NCBI GenBank assembly: GCA_024516035.1
Contig: CM044956.1
Coordinates: 7,349,818 to 7,413,817, forward strand
Source of the DNA: Bactericera cockerelli
Lineage: Eukaryota; Arthropoda; Insecta; Hemiptera; Triozidae
Direction: 5' to 3'
Length of the DNA stretch: 64,000 bases
Shown here: one piece after another, positions 22,111 through 32,390 of the stretch
Numbering within the stretch: the stretch's first letter is position 1
How the letters are laid out: the number at the start of each line of letters is the position of its first letter
The notes under the pieces: model-generated
The model's input: the letters and a program-made list of their open reading frames with translations, nothing else
Databases searched by the model: none
What the model was told of the DNA's origin: nothing
Position numbers and translations under genes: made by a program

Positions 22111-25100
22111 GTGAGTCACCGCTCGGTGGTCGAGTGGGTTAAGGCGCTGGTCTGCTGATCCAGGTAGCGTAGGGATCCGTGGGTTCGAATCCCACCCAAT
22201 GCATGAAATTTTTCCTCATTGAGTTTGTGATAACATAATAATAAGACTCTGAGGGTTAGGTGGTAGGAAATGCTTTGAGTATTAACCTCTTCCCTTCCAC
22301 TAAAGAGTATTATTATTATATGTGCTAGCGAAAATTCGTGGGTTCGAACCCCACCCAATGCACGATTTTTGTAATCCCACCCAATGCATGAATCATGAAT
22401 TTCCAGGTCTTTCATACCTCTCTTTAAGGGAAAATAACCTTTTTATAAGAGAAACCTAGAGACACGAGAGAGAAATTCCGGTCCCTTGAGTTCTATTATA
22501 CCCAGGTTCGACCAGGTTTATTATATCAGCATAAAAAAATAAAATAAGATAACGTGTCATCTACTGTGGTTTCCTCTCCTCAGCCGTGTCCGAGATCAGC
22601 AAGTCCCTGGACCCGTCCATCTCCCTGTTCTCCTGGAGCCCCGCCCCCTCCCCTGACTCCGCCTCCCCCGCCCCCGTCTCCTCCTCCCGCCCCCTCGCCC
22701 CTCTCCTGGCCGAGGCCTCCCCCTCTCCCCCCGCCCTCTCCTACCGGGTGGGCGTGCAGGACAAGCTCATCTACATCTACACCTCCGGCACCACAGGCCT
22801 CCCCAAGGCGGCGGTCATCTCCAACTATAGGTGAGTGGACTACAGTCCAGTTTTGTCGTCCAGAAATATGTTATTATTATGTTGGTGTTGTTATTGTAGC
22901 CAGCTTGGCCACAGGGTTTTCAGTGAAACTCTTACGCTGTGACCGCACTCGGGCGCTTTCGTCTTCCTTTTCGCTGTCAACATTGCCTGCCTCTTTTGAT
23001 TACTGGGAACATGTTTTTCTAGAGACATGTGCGAATAGCTTACGTTATTGCTAATTGAAATTGAAAGGGAAGAGGAAAGCGCACAAGTGCGGACATAGCT
23101 TTACAATTATTATTAACACTGCGACCAGTTGATTCAGCGTACAAGTGCGGACATAGCTTTACAATTATTAACACTGCGACCAGTTGATTCTAATTGGTTT
23201 CAACGTCCTGATTTGCGATAGTCAGGACGGGCGTTTTACCCTCCATTCGCTTGGAATCATCCCAACTACCCACATCAACCTCATCCAGCCTGGGTAGGGC
23301 CGGAAAAGGCAGCCTCACGTGATCGGAAGAGAACTTGAAGTTTGAAAAATCTGCCCGAACTGGGAATCGGAACTCGAGGTCTCTGGACTACGGGTAGTAG
23401 ATACCACCAAGATTAGATTTTGTAAGTGGACACCATTCCTTAACTCGGGCTATAGTGCGCTATGATTGGTTGAAAACTTCGACTTGACGGCGGCGTCAGG
23501 CTTAGCTTAACTTTAATCCTGTTTTATAATTTGGTCCTAAGTGTTCAAAAAAAAAATGTCATAACTCTTCTATAAGCGTAATAAGGCTCCCTGTTTCCTC
23601 GGGCCCACAATTTTTATTTTATTTATTTACACTTTATTTTTTATACAAAAGAATCAACAATAAATTATAAACAGAGAAAAATAACTTAACAATATTTACT
23701 AAATATAATATAGAAAAAAAAATTAACTTTAAATTTACAATTATCTAGTAATCCGGGGCGAAGTTAATGCCTTAGGCATTCTCTGTTACTAAAGCTGACA
23801 GTCTAAATAAAGCACTACTATACTATATGTGCCCCCAGGTACTACTTCCTGGGAGGGGCTGTGGCCTACCAGATCGGGTTCCGGAATGAGGACCGCTTCT
23901 ACACGCCCCTGCCTCTCTACCATACGGCAGGGGGGGCCATGAGCATAGGCCAGGCCCTGATATTCGGCTGCTGCGTGGTCATCCGGAAGAAATTCTCGGC
24001 CAGTAACTACTTCACGTAAGTCCGGCGGAGCCAGAGCTAGAGGTTACAGGTAGTTCAATAATGGAGAGATGCCATAGTAAACAGATGAATATTATCATCA
24101 TTGGTCAAATGACCAAACATAAAAAGGAAAAAACAATAGTAAAAATGATCTGTGATTTTTATTTTTTTGTAGTATTGTATTTTATTGTATTGTACTGACC
24201 ATTGGAATGCCTTCGTGGCGAAAATACCAAATAAAAGTTATTCTTATCTTATCTTAACATACCTTTACCTTAATAATAATAATTCCTCTCTGCAGCTTAT
24301 GAAGATGTTTCAGAAACCTGAAATTATTCTGATCAAATCTATGTTTGATATTAGAACATAGATAATGTATGTACTATTTAAATAAATGAGAAAATATATG
24401 ATAATAATAACAATATTTAGTGAACATTAAATAGAAAGTAAAAAAGAAGAAGAAGATTGGAAGGACAGTAACCACCAGGTGAGGTTAATGCTCAAAGCAT
24501 TTTCTACCACCAAACCCTCAGAGTCTTATTATTATGTGGTCACAAACTCATTATGAAGAAAAATACATGCACTGGGTGGCATTCGAACCAACAAACCAAT
24601 ACGCTACCTGGATTACCAGACTAACGCGTTAACCACTTGACTACCAGTGGTCATCGTTTTGTTTGGTGTACAAGCAAAGGGACTTGTGTCTGAGTCGAGA
24701 CCTCAGGAGATCCCCTAACACATTTTGAACTCTTGACATGTGAAGGCAAACCAGTTGTGTAACCTTGAGGAATGTTATGTGCTCGACATCTGAAATTAAT
24801 TTCTTTTCTTCTTCTAGTAGAAGAAAATAATGAAAACATTAAAGGAAAACACTCTTTGAATATCTACATTTGGTTTCTCCAGTGACGTCGCCAAGTACGA
24901 ATGCACGGTGGGTCAGTACATCGGGGAGATGTGCCGCTACCTGCTGTCCACGCCGGAGAAGCCCGAAGACAAGAACCACAAGGTTCGGCTCATGTTCGGG
25001 AACGGGCTACGACCTCAGATCTGGACCGAGTTTGTCGAGAGATTCAACATCAAGCAGATCGGAGAGTTCTATGGAGCCACAGAAGGTAATAGAATAGAAA

Positions 25101-28100
25101 TTATCTTGAATATTATGTACTTTTTTTCTTTTCTTTTTAATTTTCCATGTATTTATTTATATTTTACAATAACATCTTCAACAAACAATGAGGATATACC
25201 CACCTTCAAAAGATAAAAAATCTTGTGCTGCCGAGCTGAGACTTAGGGCGGAATTAATAGACAACGTCAATAACTTAAGTCGTTGGTAAGTGTCGGTTTT
25301 CCCTATCTTACACAGTACGCAATCCGTGACTTAGCGCCACAGAGGTATTACAAAAACGTCTATTAATTCCACCCTTAAAGTTCCCTTTATTTCAGCAGGG
25401 TCTCATTTATTTTCACACTTTTAAGCAGACATTTTGTACATACATTTAATATTCTTAAGATTACATACATAAAAAAACCTTGCTTGGATTAGAAAAAAAT
25501 AAAATAAATAATATTAATACTACGATTTTTAAACGGAATTTGCTGTCTGGAATGGCCTTGCCTACCAATGCCAAAAAAAAAACGGTTTATTTTTTAAATT
25601 AAATAATATTAATACTACGGTAACGATTATTAAAATAAATAAATTGTGTTGCACATCGGCGATTTAATCATAACACGCTTTAGTGAAAGACAACCACCAT
25701 GCGAGGTTAATGCATAGTAAAATCAGATGTTTTAACTGACATAATGCTATACCTTTACCTTTGTAGGAATCGAAAAAAACGTCTCTGCATACCAGCTTAT
25801 AGGAGGTGTTATATATCGTTAAATTGAATTGAAGTTTATATATATTATTTATTTAATTAAATGTTAAACACATCGTCAAAGGCTAGCATAGAAGGAAATG
25901 AGCCCAGCACACTGGCAGCGTTTCCTCTTTCAACTGCCAGTGAGGTCCTATAATAAAAAATTAAAAAAATTAAGTGTTAAATAAATACATTTCTGTTCGC
26001 CAGGTAACGCTAACATCGCCAACATAGACAATCAGCCCGGAGCTATTGGATTTGTGTCGCGTATTATTCCCAGTATCTACCCCATCTCTATCATTCGAGT
26101 GGACCCCATTACCTCTGAACCTATCCGAAACAAAAAGGTGAGAACTGAAATAGAAAAACTTTTGTACATTTTAATGATTCACCCTGTTTTTAATCCCATT
26201 CATTCGCAAGCAAAGAGTGAGATTGTGTATCATTCACCTACTAAAAATGTGTGTTCCATATTAATTTAAACCTCTGGAACAAAACAACATATAATTTTTT
26301 TGCAAGTACCTCGATCAAAATCATGATCGTTATTTTAAGTATTTTTTTAAGTTCAAAGCCATATCTCTTATTTTAAATTATTTTATTTCCGAGTATATTT
26401 TTAGATATGGGAAGTATTTTTCTTTTGCTTTTACTTATTTCTTTTTTTACTAACGTTTACACTGCTATCAGTTGGCTTGCCTGCGTCGATGGCGCGTTGA
26501 CTGCACCGTTTCTCGTAGGATCTCCGAACCTCCAGCGAGATGAAGACTTCGTGATGCTGGCATTCCGGCACAACCCAGGCTGGGTGAGGTTAATGTGGGT
26601 AGCAGGTTTGTGAGTTTCCTGCGAATGGAGGGTAACATCCCCGTCGTGATATGACCATGCAGTTGAAAGCGACGTTAAACCCAAATTAAAAAAGGCCATG
26701 GCTTTGATGCATTACAAAATAAAACAGTAAGAATCACTCCTATTATTGCCAAACTCAGTAGCTTGATCGATAAGGCGGCGGACTTGTAACCTGGAGGTCG
26801 TTGGTTGAAGTCCTGGTTTCAGCGTAGATTTAGTGAAGCGAGTTTGTTTAATAATAACAAAGTTTGAGTAGTTGTGGATATCACGAAAGTGATTAACGAA
26901 AATGGTAACTTTAACACTCCTATTTATTTCTAATTCGTAAACCAATCTCATTTCCCCCCTCAGGGTCTATGTCAGCCGTGTGAACCAGGCGAGCCTGGAG
27001 TTTTCATCGGCAAGATCTCCGCCTCGAATCCTGCCCGCGCCTATCTGGGCTATGTGAACGAGAAAGAGTCGGCTAAGAAAATCGTCAAGGATGTGTTTGA
27101 GAAAGGAGATTCGGCGTTCATATCGGGTGAGAATATGGGACTCTGAAATATATCGAGTTTTTGGTTTCAGAGTAAGGTCAACACATTGTGTGCCATATGA
27201 GACTCTGAAATATATCAAGTTTTTGCTTCTGGAGTAAGGTCAACACATAGTGTGCCACGCCGCTTATAACGAGAGACAGCTTAGTATTCTGAGGGGCCAC
27301 GTCTCTCATATTGAGTATTGAAGGACACTAGATTTCACTTTGAAGTATAGTCTCTCAATACTGAGCCACGACGCTAGAATGTATTTTCTAATATGGAGAG
27401 TTTGAAGGGTGGATCCTGAGGATAATCCTGATATGCTTGGTTTTCATTTATCATGTACGAGTATATAAAAATATTGAGATACAATCCTTTGTATTGTGGC
27501 CCCTGGGGATAAACATCATTTTTGGTTTTGGCACATAAGATTAACGAGATGTAAATCAAAATCTCATGCATATATTATCCAAACTGAGTTATCATTTGTA
27601 ATATGTTAACAATTTTTACCTGAAAAACAAAAATTGATTGAGGCTTTTAATATAATTACCACAAAAGGTCACATTTACCTAATCATTTTTTACCAAAGTA
27701 TGAAGTTCTTTCATGGTTTTTTTTTATATAATAAATCCATTAAAATAGAAGAAAGAAAGTTTCCTTTTTGCGTGAATTTTTTGTCCGTGTGCAAATAGAA
27801 ATTCTTTATTAACTGATCTTCCTTATCCCATAAAATATATAAGACCTGTTTGACTGCTGGATGAAAGGGACTTTTCAGTCTTACCTCGCCAGTATAAACA
27901 AGGTATATTTTATTCTATTTCCTTACGTCTAATAAGTCACGACTCCTTTCACTCCCAGGCGATCTGCTCGTGATGGACAAGTGGGGCTATCTCTACTTTA
28001 AGGACCGCACCGGCGACACGTTCAGATGGAAAGGGGAGAACGTGTCCACGTGTGAAGTGGAGGCGGTGGTAAGCAACGTGAGCGAGTACCGGGATTGTGT

Positions 28101-30513
28101 CGTGTATGGAGTTGAGGTGAGTCAATTTACATTGGCCTTTCTTTCGTGATTATTATTATCTGACCTGATTGCAGGGTTTTCTGTGAAACCCTTACGATTA
28201 ACACTGCGACCTAATTAGATCTATTGTGACCAGTTGATTCTATTTGGTTTTAACGTCCTGATTTGAGATAGATAGTCCGGACGGGGGTTTTACCCTCCAT
28301 TCGCTGGGAATTTTACCAGCTACCCACATTAACCCCACCCAGCCTGGGTAGGGCCGGAAATGCCAGCCTCACGTGTTTGGAGGGAACAGAATTGACATTG
28401 TTCTTTTGATTTTGTTCAGAAGGATGTATCTGTTATAAATATCCAATGCTTTCTTGAAGTCCACAAAAGGTGCGTTTATCAATCTCATTTTAACTGGCTG
28501 ATAATTTTCTAATTTAAGAAACCCTCAGACAAGCTATAATTATATTGAATGAATATGTCAATAGCATTGTTAATGCAAATTAAAGATTGATAAAAGTGCA
28601 TTAATAAATGTGCGTTCAAAGAGGTGGGGCAAAAATTGATTGAAGTAACGAGCGACAGCAAATTGTCATTTTACCTGAAACAGAGTTTTGCCTTGGCCAA
28701 TCAAAGAGGCAATGCGGCAGCCGTACTTGGCACATTACCAGTCAATCAAGGGCTAGAAAAAGCTTTTGTTCTGTAACATAATGGACATGAAATAGATGCA
28801 TATTAGTTTATAAAGTAGGCTAGATACTTTTTTTACCGACCTCAGTATGTTGATCGATAAGGTGGCGGACTTGTAACCTGGAGGACGGTGGTTCAAGTCC
28901 CGGTTTCAGCGCAGATTTAGTAAAGCGTGTTTGAGTAGTTGAGATATAACGAAAGTGAATAACGCAAATATGATAACACTAACACTACTTGACTGTTGCT
29001 ACACTAACACATTACTCTTACTCTTTTTTAACAACTGACGTTAACAGGACTAGAAAACTTATAACTTGAATAACATTTATTATTGAGTTTCAATATTTTA
29101 CCTCTCCCTTGTTCTCAGGTCCCCGGGTATGAGGGACGGGCCGGCATGGCCGCCATATTGGATGTGAACAACAGTCTGGACGTGACAACAGTGGCGGAGG
29201 GAGTGAAGAAGGCCCTGCCCTCCTATGCCAGGCCCCTGTTTGTGCGGTGTCTACGAGAAGTGGAATTGACAGGTGAGAATTAAGCAGACTGAAAATTTCC
29301 ATAATATTTTTTTTTACACAAACTTACGGGGTTAAGCCCATTTTTGTTACAAAAAAACAAACAAATTTAAAATTAAAATTAAAAAAAAAAAAACATGATG
29401 AAAATTTAAAATTAAAAAAAAAAAACATGATGAAAAATAATAATAGGTATCTGTGCCTATCTCCGTGTCCGTGAGATAGACACAGATACCTATATCACGG
29501 TGGTGAGAGGATTATATGGACGCCCAAATACAATGTCTATGTCTATAGCTCCTTTCATGTCCATTGATTCTATTTGGTTTTCACGTCCTGATTTAAGATA
29601 GTCGGGACGAGGGTTTTACCCTCCATTTGTTTAGAATTGTACCAGCTACCCATATTAACCTTATCCAGCCTGTGTATGGCCGGAAATGCTAGACTAACGT
29701 GTTCGGAGGGAACAGAATTTTCTGTTCGAAAAGTCTGCCCCAACCGGGAATTGAACATAGGGTGGCGTCATCGCGAACGATGGCCAGACAGTGGAGAAGT
29801 GACTCAGCACTTCTACCACTGTCTTTACAAGGAGGCTAATAATTGACGAGGGCCCCCAGAACCAAGCCAATGCTGGTCTACTCCCTAATTTATAGTCCCC
29901 CAGCCAGACTGTATTTTTTTTATGTATTTTTGTATTTAGATTAATGTATTTTTAAAATGTTAGTTGATTGTAAATTGTAAATACTGTGTTAAACGTTACA
30001 GTAAATGAAAATTGAATTTTTGCAATGCTACCTTTACTTACTTACTCAACCCGACGTTGGGAGAACAGCACAATGCTCCACGAAATCACAGTGAAATACA
30101 AATGACCATACATTTTTTATCCTACTGAATTGAGTGAAAGAGATTGCCAAAGGCAATAACCCCGCCCTTTAGTTAGGACATATATTATGTTTATATTTAT
30201 TTATTTATTCTATATTTTTTTCTTCTATTATATTGTATTTTAATTTGTAATTATTTGTGTTGTATATAATATGTCCTATTAATAAAGTGTGAAAAAAAAT
30301 AATAAATAAATTGAATAGTCTTCACCCTAATAACACAAACCTTTTCCTTTGGTTCCAGGAACCTACAAGATGAAGAAGCTGGACCTGCAGAAGCAAGGTT
30401 TCGACCCTAACGTGATCCCCGACCGGTTGTACTACCTCAACGGCAAAGGTTTATACGAAGACCTCACCCCGGAGAGCTACAAGGATATTGTCCAGGGCAA
30501 AGTGAGGCTCTAA
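21873..30513 (+). CDS. FATP: Long-chain fatty acid transport protein (SLC27/FATP family), 3' nine exons
   Basis: FATP proteins are membrane-bound acyl-CoA synthetases that take up long-chain fatty acids and trap them as CoA thioesters using ATP. Nine exons (21873-22110, 22584-22830, 23839-24015, 24883-25085, 26004-26137, 26964-27126, 27959-28116, 29119-29272, 30359-30513) are all bounded by AG/GT and join without a frame break into 1629 nt, 542 residues plus stop. Seen in order: the adenylate-forming P-loop [12 protein letters not shown] (exon 2), FYGATEGN (exon 4/5 junction), and the FATP/VLACS signature [14 protein letters not shown] (exon 7). The C-terminus has the family ending [17 protein letters not shown]. 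Animal FATPs are about 620-650 residues, so about 100 N-terminal residues, including the membrane anchor, are missing; they should lie upstream, in unrecognised exons or in the gap at 20644-20743. Exons are strikingly GC-rich against AT-rich introns full of SINEs. It resembles FATP1/4 most, but the paralogue is not certain. Confidence 0.95.
22117..22330 (+). mobile_element. Ser/Leu-like tRNA SINE (family D), against the FATP exon 1 donor
   Basis: GCTCGGTGGTCGAGTGGGTT (A box), a long variable arm, and GTGGGTTCGAATCCCACCCA (B box), then the tail with AAGACTCTGAGGGTTAGGTG. It begins within about 8 bp of the splice donor at 22111. A second B-box-like copy (GTGGGTTCGAACCCCACC) lies at 22340. Confidence 0.85.
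22584..22830 (+). CDS. FATP: FATP exon 2, Ser/Pro-rich insert and AMP-binding P-loop
   Basis: The acceptor is CTCCTCAG. The split codon restores Ala, then [17 protein letters not shown]. About 40 residues rich in Pro, Ser and Ala follow, encoded by a C-rich stretch around 22640-22740, and the exon ends in the ATP-binding motif [18 protein letters not shown]. Vertebrate FATPs have a shorter, variable segment at this place, so the Pro/Ser-rich part is probably a flexible lineage-specific loop. The donor GTGAGT is at 22831, phase 2. Confidence 0.93.
23060..23405 (-). mobile_element. tRNA-like SINE (family B), degenerate, in FATP intron
   Basis: The body is recognisable (TTTTACCCTCCATTCGCTTG, CAGCCTGGGTAGGGCCGG). 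The head is eroded around 23370-23400. A short duplication, CGCACAAGTGCGGACATAGC, lies at its left side. Confidence 0.7.
23839..24015 (+). CDS. FATP: FATP exon 3
   Basis: The acceptor is GCCCCCAG. It encodes [20 protein letters not shown] followed by the conserved LPLYHTAGG motif and [13 protein letters not shown], typical of the acyl-adenylate core of FATPs. The donor GTAAGT is at 24016. Confidence 0.94.
24455..24655 (-). mobile_element. SINE family D in FATP intron
   Basis: Inverted: tail GGTGAGGTTAATGCTCAAAG, CCAAACCCTCAGAGTC, then a head with an inverted B box and CACTTGACTACCAGTG. Confidence 0.83.
24650..24842. repeat. Dispersed repeat L in FATP intron
   Basis: About 190 bp, from TTTGTTTGGTGTACAAGCAA to ATGAAAACATTAAAGGAAA, repeated at 60663-60890 with small indels. 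It ends 40 bp before exon 4. Confidence 0.85.
24883..25085 (+). CDS. FATP: FATP exon 4
   Basis: The acceptor is TTTCTCCAG. It encodes [20 protein letters not shown], then [10 protein letters not shown] and GEFYGATEG. The last is the second adenylation motif and is completed across the intron. The donor GTAATA at 25086 is weaker than those of the other exons, but phase 1 matches the next exon exactly. Confidence 0.94.
25243..25378. mobile_element. MITE K in FATP intron
   Basis: Ends TTAGGGCGGAATTAATAGAC and GTCTATTAATTCCACCCTTA; same interior as 1395-1512. Confidence 0.82.
26004..26137 (+). CDS. FATP: FATP exon 5
   Basis: The acceptor is TTCGCCAG. It encodes [20 protein letters not shown] followed by [10 protein letters not shown], matching the family segment after YGATE. 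The donor GTGAGA is at 26138, phase 0. Confidence 0.93.
26478..26696 (+). mobile_element. 5S rRNA-derived SINE in FATP intron
   Basis: GCGTCGATGGCGCGTTGACT, then CTCGTAGGATC, the shared body, and the tail GCGACGTTAAACCCAAATTA with A-run. Confidence 0.88.
26752..26905 (+). mobile_element. SINE family F in FATP intron
   Basis: AACTCAGTAGCTTGATCGAT, GGCGGCGGACTTGTAACCTG and the tail, which has a 30-bp internal insertion (TTTAATAATAACAAAG). Confidence 0.83.
26964..27126 (+). CDS. FATP: FATP exon 6
   Basis: The acceptor is CCCCTCAG. It encodes [19 protein letters not shown] with the typical C-x2-C-x-PGEPG segment, then [17 protein letters not shown] and KGD, as in other FATPs. The donor GTGAGA is at 27127, phase 1. 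Confidence 0.94.
27959..28116 (+). CDS. FATP: FATP exon 7, FATP/VLACS signature
   Basis: The acceptor is CTCCCAG. It encodes [20 protein letters not shown] followed by [15 protein letters not shown]. This holds the substrate-binding signature shared by FATPs and very-long-chain acyl-CoA synthetases, and it is the strongest single piece of evidence for the gene. The donor GTGAGT is at 28117, phase 0. Confidence 0.96.
28150..28393 (-). mobile_element. Family B SINE, head missing, in FATP intron
   Basis: From ATTATCTGACCTGATTGCAG to GGAGGGAACAGAATT it matches 2051-2290; the tRNA-like head is missing. Confidence 0.75.
28834..28985 (+). mobile_element. SINE family F in FATP intron
   Basis: ACCGACCTCAGTATGTTGAT to TAACGCAAATATGATAAC; A and B boxes present. 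Confidence 0.85.
29119..29272 (+). CDS. FATP: FATP exon 8
   Basis: The acceptor is GTTCTCAG. It encodes [20 protein letters not shown] and [14 protein letters not shown], the conserved C-terminal domain. The donor GTGAGA is at 29273, phase 1. A SINE ends about 130 bp upstream. Confidence 0.94.
29563..29910 (-). mobile_element. Family B SINE joined to another repeat, in FATP intron
   Basis: 29563-29755 matches the family B body. From 29760 it continues as a different dispersed repeat (CCAATGCTGGTCTACTCCCT, AGTCCCCCAGCCAGACTG), also present at 5500-5592 and 13800-13970. Confidence 0.7.
30127..30310 (+). repeat. Dispersed repeat J in the last FATP intron
   Basis: AGATTGCCAAAGGCAATAAC to AATAAAGTGTGAAA plus AATAAATAAA; ends about 50 bp before the last exon. 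Confidence 0.78.
30359..30513 (+). CDS. FATP: FATP last exon and stop
   Basis: The acceptor is GGTTCCAG. It encodes [20 protein letters not shown], then [10 protein letters not shown] and the end GKVRL with TAA at 30511-30513. The last codons are the first unit of the minisatellite that follows. Confidence 0.95.
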
Positions 30514-31232
30514 TGAGCCTGGGAACTATCACCAGACAAGACAGCTAAGGAGCCTAAGAACTATCCCCAGATAAAGATAGCTAATGAGCCTAGGTACTAT
30601 CACCAGATAAAGATTAAGGCAAAGTGAGGCTCTAATGAGCCTGGAAACCATGACCAGATAAAGATCAAGGCAAAGTGAGGCTCTAATAAGCCTGAGAACT
30701 ATCTCCAGGTAAAGATGAAGGCGAATTGAGGCTCCAATGAACCTGGGGACTATCACCAGTTAAAGATCAAGGAAAAGTGATACTCTAATGAGCCTAGGAA
30801 CTATCCCCAGATAAAGATCAAGGCAAAGTGAGGCTCTAATGAGCCTGGGAACTATCACCAGATAAAGATCAAGGCAAAGTGAGGCTCTAATGAGCCTAGG
30901 AACTATCACCAGATAAAGATCAAGGCAAAGTGAGGCTTAAATGAGCCTAGAAAACTATCCCCAGATAAAGATCAAGGCAAAGTGAGGCTCTAATGAGCCT
31001 GGGAACTATCACCAGATAAAGATCAAGGCAAAGTGAGGCTCTAATGAGCCTGGAAACCATCACCAAATAAAGATCAAGGCAAAGTGAGGCTCTAATGAAC
31101 CTGGGGACTATCACCAGATAAAGATTAAGGCAAAGTGAGACTCTAATAAGCCTAGGAACTATCACCAGATAAAGATCAAGGCAAAGTGAGGCTCTAATGA
31201 GCCTGGGAACTATCCCCAAATAAAGATGATAC
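30490..31232 (+). repeat. 51-bp minisatellite seeded by the FATP stop-codon region
   Basis: About 14 units of 51 bp; unit starts counted at GGCAAAGTGAGG fall at about 30621, 30672, 30723, 30774, 30824, 30875, 30926, 30978, 31029, 31080, 31131 and 31182. Two shortened units of about 35 bp lie at 30540-30605. The first unit is the end of the FATP coding sequence (GGCAAAGTGAGGCTCTAATG, stop TAA included). Each unit carries the inverted repeat AGGCTC-TAAT-GAGCCT, so a transcript would have a row of small hairpins in its 3' UTR. The antisense strand is open in one frame only because 51 is a multiple of 3. Confidence 0.93.
31219..31224 (+). terminator. FATP: Possible FATP polyadenylation signal
   Basis: An AATAAA hexamer lies just after the last minisatellite unit. 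A second one occurs inside a unit near 31071. The choice of signal is inference. Confidence 0.3.
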
Positions 31233-31239
31233 TGTTCCA

Positions 31240-32165
31240 AGCAAATAGAAATACAGCATCACAGTTTGAAGGCAGCTTTTCAAAGAGTTAAAAGACACAT
31301 CCTGGACTGTAGTGTAGGGTTATCTTAAAAAACTAGTATGGGCTTGGTTTTTTTTTTTTAATTTTAAAAGTCTTTGAAAAAGAGTCGTTTCAGAGCCCTC
31401 CTTTGGTTTTAGTTTTATTGTTGAGGATGTTGAAAAAATGTCTTCTAGTCCACACCCTGCCGTAAAGAAAATACTGGTCGTACACTCTTCCTTAGTTTCT
31501 AGTGATGCTAGACATTGAAAATGCTCTAGGTGAGAAGAAAAAAAATTGAAATCGGAGCAAAAAATATTTTTTTTTTACAGAAACGAACACAATACTTCCG
31601 ATTTCTAATATTAGAAGTGATGTATACATGATACTTCGAAATGAGGCAGCTATAATTATGATCCTCTCTTATCATTTATTATTTTTTTAGCTATTGAAAA
31701 AATAATTGGGGAGGGCAAAAAATGGCGTAACTGACACCCCTAGTATTACGTCCCATGACAAATTAGTGCCACACGTGTGGTCTGTATTCCGGTTAAAAAA
31801 TTAAATGATACCAAAAATTTAAACAATTTTTGGTGTGAGAAAAAGAGTTTGAGATTTTCGGCTTCTTTGTTATCACTCAGTTAAATATTTTGTACATATA
31901 AAAATCCTTTACCCTTCAATTTTTTCTGACGAAATACGAGTATAAACTGTACTCCTGACCAGACAGGTAGGCCCGAATTATGAAACAGGATTAGTTAATC
32001 TTAGTGGACACTATCCCTTAACTTTCACCTTGACAACAACTGGAGAGGTCTTATCGAAGCCAGGCTTTGTAGCTGTAAATTACTTCTGTGGCGTAACGGA
32101 GCTGTGACCAGCCTTCGTGACGGAAAATCTTATTTTAGAATACTTATCGGTCAGCTGATAAAATC
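31240..32165. other. Sequence 3' of FATP
   Basis: Probably the end of the FATP 3' UTR and then intergenic DNA; a fragment of MITE M at 31972-32030. Confidence 0.45.
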
Positions 32166-32168
32166 CAA

Positions 32169-32390
32169 GAGCGAAATTAATAGAAAAAATAACTTAAGTT
32201 ATTGCTTAGTATCGGTTTTCCCCCATCTAACACAGTATGCAATCCGAGACTTAGCACCACACAGAAGAAGGAGAAGAAGAATATTTACATGAATTAGTAT
32301 TTTTAGCAACCCACATGAATATTTATTTATATTCATGTGGGTTGCTAAAAATACTAAAATTACAAAAATGTCTATTGATTTCGCCTTAAG
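32169..32390. mobile_element. MITE K split by an inserted hairpin
   Basis: Matches MITE K up to TTAGCACCACACAG (about 32268) and resumes at TACAAAAATGTCTATTGATT (32361); the hairpin unit sits between. Confidence 0.8.
32268..32361. mobile_element. Hairpin insertion with 28-bp perfect arms
   Basis: 32295-32322 is the exact reverse complement of 32329-32356, with a 6-nt loop. The arms contain TTTTTAGCAACCCAC. The AGAAGAAGAATATTTA side resembles the 3' tail of the R2-like element at 38186-38205. Confidence 0.8.

Noticed and set aside
30529..31240. Antisense frames with a 17-residue repeat ([16 protein letters not shown])
   Set aside because: They are the reverse reading of the 51-bp minisatellite; no start, splice or domain support.
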